Assembly: GCF_016056305.1 (NCBI RefSeq)
Contig: NZ_JAECZC010000065.1
Span: 1 to 36,100 of the forward strand
DNA from: Amazonocrinis nigriterrae CENA67
GTDB taxonomy: Bacteria; Cyanobacteriota; Cyanobacteriia; Cyanobacteriales; Nostocaceae
Length of the DNA stretch: 36,100 nt
Reading direction: 5' to 3'
Made by a program: the position numbers and the translations under genes. Positions within the stretch are counted from its first letter, which is position 1. Each line of letters starts with the position of its first letter. This document shows positions 32,866-36,100 of this stretch, piece by piece. The notes beneath the pieces are model-generated. The model ran no database searches. It was given only the letters and a program-made list of their open reading frames with translations, and had not been told where the DNA came from.

Positions 32866-33321
32866 ATGCTGCACTTTACACATTCCTCAATTATTAATGC
32901 GCCACTAGAAGTAGTTTGGAAATTTCACGAAAGACCAGACATTTTACAACTGTTAAATCCGCCTTGGCAACCAGTTCAAGTAGTTCGCCGTGAGGGAGGA
33001 TTAGAAGTGGGTGCTATTACAGAATTTCGACTATTTTTAGGGCCATTACCGTTAACTTGGTTAGCGCGTCACACAGAATGTGAAAAATATCGCTTGTTTA
33101 CCGATACACAAATATCCGGGCCTTTTGAATTTTGGGTACATCGACATCAATTTGAACCGGAAGATGGTAAAACTAAGTTGACTGATGCTATTTCCTTTTC
33201 TCTACCTGGTGGAGAAACAGTAGAATTTCTCAGTGGTTGGTTAGTGCAAGCACAGCTAGAAGCAATGTTTCGCTATCGCCACTATGTTACAAAAAGAGAG
33301 TGCGAATTAAATAATTCGTAA
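32866..33321 (+). CDS. SRPBCC-superfamily protein
   Basis: A 151-aa protein with the START/Bet v1-like helix-grip fold: it opens with the strand-helix FTHSSIINAPLEVVWKFHERPDILQLLNPP, continues in antiparallel strands (AITEFRLFLGPLPLTWLARH; RLFTDTQISGPFEFWVHRHQFEP) and closes with a long helix (GWLVQAQLEAMFRYRH). Such proteins bind hydrophobic ligands or act as cyclases. In many genomes relatives are loosely annotated as cell-division inhibitor SulA-like or as ligand-binding; there is no evidence to choose here. A strong hairpin follows nine bases after the stop. Confidence 0.82.
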   Translation: MLHFTHSSIINAPLEVVWKFHERPDILQLLNPPWQPVQVVRREGGLEVGAITEFRLFLGPLPLTWLARHTECEKYRLFTDTQISGPFEFWVHRHQFEPEDGKTKLTDAISFSLPGGETVEFLSGWLVQAQLEAMFRYRHYVTKRECELNNS

Positions 33322-33329
33322 AAGAGATT

Positions 33330-33362
33330 AGATACCCGATTTCTATAAAAAGTCGGGTATCT
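33330..33362 (+). terminator. Hairpin after the SRPBCC gene
   Basis: A perfect 10-bp stem AGATACCCGA/TCGGGTATCT around a 13-base AT-rich loop, nine bases after the stop. No T-run follows, so it may need Rho or act by stem alone. Confidence 0.6.
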
Positions 33363-33802
33363 GGGTAACTCAACAATTCACAATTGAAAGTTAAATTATA
33401 ATATTTGATATAGCTGAAAATGCCTTGATAATTCAGAGCGATCGCACCACGCTATAAACACCCAAAAATCTCTACAATTCACGCGTAAATTCCTAGCGTA
33501 TTTCTGATAAGTCTACAAAGAGTACTTGTGTTGTAGTTCCAGCAATAGCAACAGTACTCTGACAATCTAAATTTCATTTATAGGTAATTAAAACAATTAT
33601 TGTAATGATTTTTTACAAGTTGCATACTTGTGCCTAAAGTTTGTCGTCATCTCATTGAGTGATACCTCAAAAAAACATGACGATAGTGAACATGCTAAAT
33701 GCTTTGTTTGCCAGCTTTGGCTGAAGCACAGCAGCAATAACTGCTAGGTGTTGTCATAAATCATCAATAATATGCAGCTAAATCAAGGAGAAACTGAATA
33801 TT
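33363..33802. other. Intergenic region upstream of the three-repeat protein
   Basis: About 440 bp, AT-rich, one HIP1 site near 33439. It should contain the promoter for the secreted protein. A Shine-Dalgarno (AAGGAG, about 33785) is present at its end. No other gene or RNA is recognised; a 15-codon frame near 33677 is too short to accept. Confidence 0.5.
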
Positions 33803-34603
33803 ATGTCTAATTTCACTAAAATAAGTCGATTTTTTCCATTAACTATTTTTGTCGCTTCTGCTGTCTTAGCCACAGTTCCTATAAATACAGATCAATCCTC
33901 TGTATTCGCGCAAGAAATTAAACCTACTACTACTTCCTCGCTGATAGCCCAATATCGAAACCATAGGAGAGATAGATACCGAGACAACTATGGTACACGA
34001 ATACTAAGAGCAGAGTCGGGGCCCGATAACAGAGGGCGTTGGCGATTTTATAAACCCGAAGATGTCTCACGGGATGCAATGCAAGCACAAGGTTGCACTG
34101 ATGTTAGTGCTGGTGCAGCAAATTGGCGATGTCCGCGTTCTACCATCAGGGTAGAAATTGATAATGATAACTGGCGTCCTGACCGCGATCGCGACGACAG
34201 GTACGGGCGTTCTACACGTAGACTTAGAGCAGAGTCAGGGCCTGATGACAGAGGGCGTTGGCGATTTTATAAACCCGAAGATGTTTCGCGCGATGCAATG
34301 CAAGCACAAGGTTGCGTCGATGTTGGCGCTGGTGCAGCCAATTGGCGATGTCCGCGCCCTACTATCAGGGTAGAAGTGGGTGATGATAATTGGCGTGACC
34401 GCGATCGCGACGACAGGTACGAGCGTTCTACACGTAGACTCAGAGCAGAGTCAGGGCCTGATGACAAAGGGCGTTGGCGATTTTATAAACCCGAAGATAT
34501 TTCACGGGATGCCATGCAAGCCGAAGGTTGTACTGATGTCGGTGCAGGTGCAGCAAATTGGCGCTGTCCACGCCCCACTATCAGAGTAGAAGTGGATAAC
34601 TAA
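33803..34603 (+). CDS. Secreted protein with three near-identical ~72-aa repeats
   Basis: A 266-aa exported protein. A signal peptide covers about residues 1-37 (PLTIFVASAVLATV, cleavage near VFAQE). After a basic linker (YRNHRRDRYRDN) come three copies of a unit starting LRAESGPDDRGRWRFYKPED, at residues 68, 141 and 213. Each unit has two Cys twelve residues apart (C98/C110, C171/C183, C243/C255), a conserved NWRCPR, and ends in TIRVEV. Linkers are rich in D and R (DRDRDDRY). The Cys pair suggests one disulfide per unit in the periplasm or outside. DNA identity between units is high, so the duplication is recent or homogenised. I recognise no characterised family. Confidence 0.8.
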   Translation: MSNFTKISRFFPLTIFVASAVLATVPINTDQSSVFAQEIKPTTTSSLIAQYRNHRRDRYRDNYGTRILRAESGPDNRGRWRFYKPEDVSRDAMQAQGCTDVSAGAANWRCPRSTIRVEIDNDNWRPDRDRDDRYGRSTRRLRAESGPDDRGRWRFYKPEDVSRDAMQAQGCVDVGAGAANWRCPRPTIRVEVGDDNWRDRDRDDRYERSTRRLRAESGPDDKGRWRFYKPEDISRDAMQAEGCTDVGAGAANWRCPRPTIRVEVDN

Positions 34604-34610
34604 CGTTAAT

Positions 34611-34672
34611 CTTGGTGTCTTTGTGTCTTAGTGGTGAGAAATTTTGAACCACCAAGGCACAAAGACACAAAG
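34611..34672. terminator. Bidirectional hairpin between convergent genes
   Basis: Two 25-base arms (34611-34635 and 34648-34672) pair with three mismatches around a 12-base loop containing AAATTTT. Units of CTTTGTGT repeat within the arms. It lies eight bases after one stop and seven before the other, the expected place for a shared terminator. Confidence 0.7.
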
Positions 34673-34678
34673 ATGAAA

Positions 34679-36025
34679 TTACAAAGTATAAGTGAAATCG
34701 TTTACTAACATACCAGGAACCAGACTACCTCCTAGTTGGCGACCATCGTATGTTCCAACTTCGGGGATAAATTCTTGAAAATTGGTCAGGTCTACTAGGT
34801 TTTCTCCCCAAAAACGATAGAGACTTTCATCAAAACGTAAGTTTTCGATGGGGGCAACTATTTCGCCATTTTCCACCCAAAAGCAAGCGTAACGGGTCAT
34901 ACCTGTAATTCTACCAGTTGGGCGATCGCTCCAATTCAAGTAATGCAAATTCGCTACATATAAGCCTGTATCTAAACTCGGAAGAATCTGTGCAAATCCT
35001 AAATTTCCTGGACTCACCTCTGGCGTACGTAAGGTTTCTGAACTATTAGCACCATTGGAAATTTTTTGATATTCCTTAGCAGTACGAGAATTCACCAAAC
35101 TATTGACTAAAATACCTTTTTCTATTATTAGTAATTCCGGTGCTGCCATTTCTCCGAATTCATTAAATCGCGGTACTTTCCCTAGTTGAAAGTTTTCTTT
35201 TAAACTAAACTTTGGAGACAGTTGTTTTTCTTGGCGTGCCAGAGAAGCTAAGGCACTGTTTCCTTGTTGAATATCTGCTTCACTCACGCCTCCCCAAGAA
35301 AGCATCATTAATAAATCGGCAACAGCAGCGGGTGCAAAATAAGTTTTGTACTGTCCTCTTGGCAATTCTTTGGGGGAATTTTCCAGCAGTTTTAATTGTT
35401 TTCTCGCTTCGTTAATTTGAGTTATATAAGCCTGTTCATCCCAATCATTACCAGCAAAAGTTCCTTTAACAGCTTGTCCTGAGTTAGTAAATAAAGAATA
35501 ATCTAAAGTAAAAGAATCCCCAGCAAACCAATGTTTTTGCTCGTTGGAATCACCATATCCTTTAACTACTACTCCTCCAGCATACAAGCCAGTAAAATCT
35601 AATTCTGCAACTAATTCTAATATTGTTGGTACTACTGCTTCCGCGGCCAACAATTTTCCAGAATGTACTTCTCGACTAGTGTTATTTTCTGTTGGCAAAA
35701 CTAAATAAGGATCGACGGGTAATAAAGTCAGTTCTTCACGTAGTTCTAGCAAAGCTGCGTATGCCAATTGCCAGTCTAAGTCCCAATTTCCACTAAACGG
35801 AAACTGGCGAAAACTACTGCGCTGTTCTGACATCAAAGTGAGTTCCACCGAACCATCAGCAACACAACCAGTTTGTCGCACCTTGGCATGATTAAAACGA
35901 GTAAATTGGCTGCGTTCACTGGTTAGTTTCACAGTGAATTGTTCATTTGCTGTTTTTTTGATGAGCAAATTTTCAATCAGTTGATTAAAGCTGACTTCTA
36001 AAGCTGATAATTCGTTAATTTTCAT
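34679..36025 (-). CDS. TldE/PmbA-like metallopeptidase-family protein
   Basis: A 448-aa member of the TldD/PmbA (U62) family. Typical elements are the N-terminal domain with FTVKLTSERSQFTRFNHAKVRQTG (30-53), the central segment (VVVKGYGDSNEQKHWFAGDSFTLDYS), and the C-terminal half with LPRGQYKTYFAPAAVADLL, RTPEVSPGNLGF and DRPTGRITGMTRYACFWVENGEIVAPIENLRF. The HExxxH zinc motif of TldD is absent, so this is the non-catalytic partner (TldE/PmbA type) that works with TldD in peptide maturation or degradation. In cyanobacteria tldD often lies next to it; it would be beyond 36,100 if so. Start: ATG at 36025. Full length. Confidence 0.88.
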   Translation of the reverse strand: MKINELSALEVSFNQLIENLLIKKTANEQFTVKLTSERSQFTRFNHAKVRQTGCVADGSVELTLMSEQRSSFRQFPFSGNWDLDWQLAYAALLELREELTLLPVDPYLVLPTENNTSREVHSGKLLAAEAVVPTILELVAELDFTGLYAGGVVVKGYGDSNEQKHWFAGDSFTLDYSLFTNSGQAVKGTFAGNDWDEQAYITQINEARKQLKLLENSPKELPRGQYKTYFAPAAVADLLMMLSWGGVSEADIQQGNSALASLARQEKQLSPKFSLKENFQLGKVPRFNEFGEMAAPELLIIEKGILVNSLVNSRTAKEYQKISNGANSSETLRTPEVSPGNLGFAQILPSLDTGLYVANLHYLNWSDRPTGRITGMTRYACFWVENGEIVAPIENLRFDESLYRFWGENLVDLTNFQEFIPEVGTYDGRQLGGSLVPGMLVNDFTYTL

Positions 36026-36054
36026 AGTTATCGCACAATGTAGAGGGGCGGGTA

Positions 36055-36100
36055 AGCGAGGGAGCGGGGGAGATGGGGAGATGGGGAGATGGGGAGATGG
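36055..36100. repeat. (GGGGAGAT)n tandem repeat at window edge
   Basis: Four G-runs of 4-5 separated by AGAT (36066-36094), continuing past the window end. It sits upstream of the TldE-like gene. The first bases of the window (AGATGGGGAGAAGAG) are of the same type. It could form a G-quadruplex on the plus strand. Confidence 0.7.

Noticed and set aside
33676-33723. 15-codon frame upstream of the three-repeat protein
   Set aside because: Too short and without a clear ribosome-binding site.

Overview
This window is chromosomal DNA from a filamentous, probably heterocyst-forming cyanobacterium (Nostocales: Nostoc/Calothrix/Tolypothrix type). Supporting signs are about thirty copies of the HIP1 palindrome GCGATCGC, arrays of 7-bp tandem repeats between genes, a cyanobacterial tmRNA tag, and cyanobacteria-restricted families (DUF3611/TIC21-like, CCB1-like, DUF3155, ferredoxin-type sulfite reductase, Hik2/CSK-like kinase). 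The species cannot be named from sequence alone.

Layout. 0-6 kb: serS, a DUF3611 membrane protein, a PadR regulator, a cytochrome b6 haem-attachment factor candidate, a DUF3155 protein with a TTG start, and a GAF-type histidine kinase. 6-9 kb: two exported paralogues sharing a signal peptide and a VirB10/TrbI-like C-terminal domain; one also has three SLH domains. 9.3-10.6 kb: two tandem PIN-type toxin-antitoxin modules. 10.9-15.3 kb: sbcC, a repeat-rich spacer, and ssrA (tmRNA) with a clear terminator. 15.3-17.3 kb: a TPR protein and rsmE, whose reading frame carries an in-frame heptad-repeat insertion.

17.4-21.7 kb holds the most unusual locus. A CHAT (caspase-like) protease fused to an AAA-like NTPase is followed 19 bp later by a 900-aa protein joining an AAA-like NTPase, one membrane helix, a TPR-like segment and a type I periplasmic-binding domain. 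It reads as a ligand sensor in the membrane paired with a protease effector. Two nested miniature transposable elements lie just downstream; relics of the same two lie after sbcC.

22-29 kb: sulfite reductase with a ribbon-helix-helix-like C-terminal tail and a structured leader, a small outer-membrane barrel, an ADP-ribosylglycohydrolase family protein, and an apparent three-gene operon (conserved protein, membrane protein, HTH protein with a long acidic stretch). 29.4-30.4 kb: tRNA-Arg(UCU), a PD-(D/E)XK homing-endonuclease-like gene, and an isolated 3' half of a tRNA-Thr(GGU). 30.6-36.1 kb: SemiSWEET, a B12-binding radical SAM protein, a CPXCG zinc-ribbon protein, an SRPBCC protein, a secreted protein made of three near-identical repeats, and a TldE/PmbA-like protein.

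Most genes are conserved housekeeping or cyanobacterial core genes. The accessory parts are the TA modules, the CHAT/AAA/binding-protein pair, the endonuclease and tRNA fragment, and the mobile repeats. All assignments come from reading the sequence; no database search was run.
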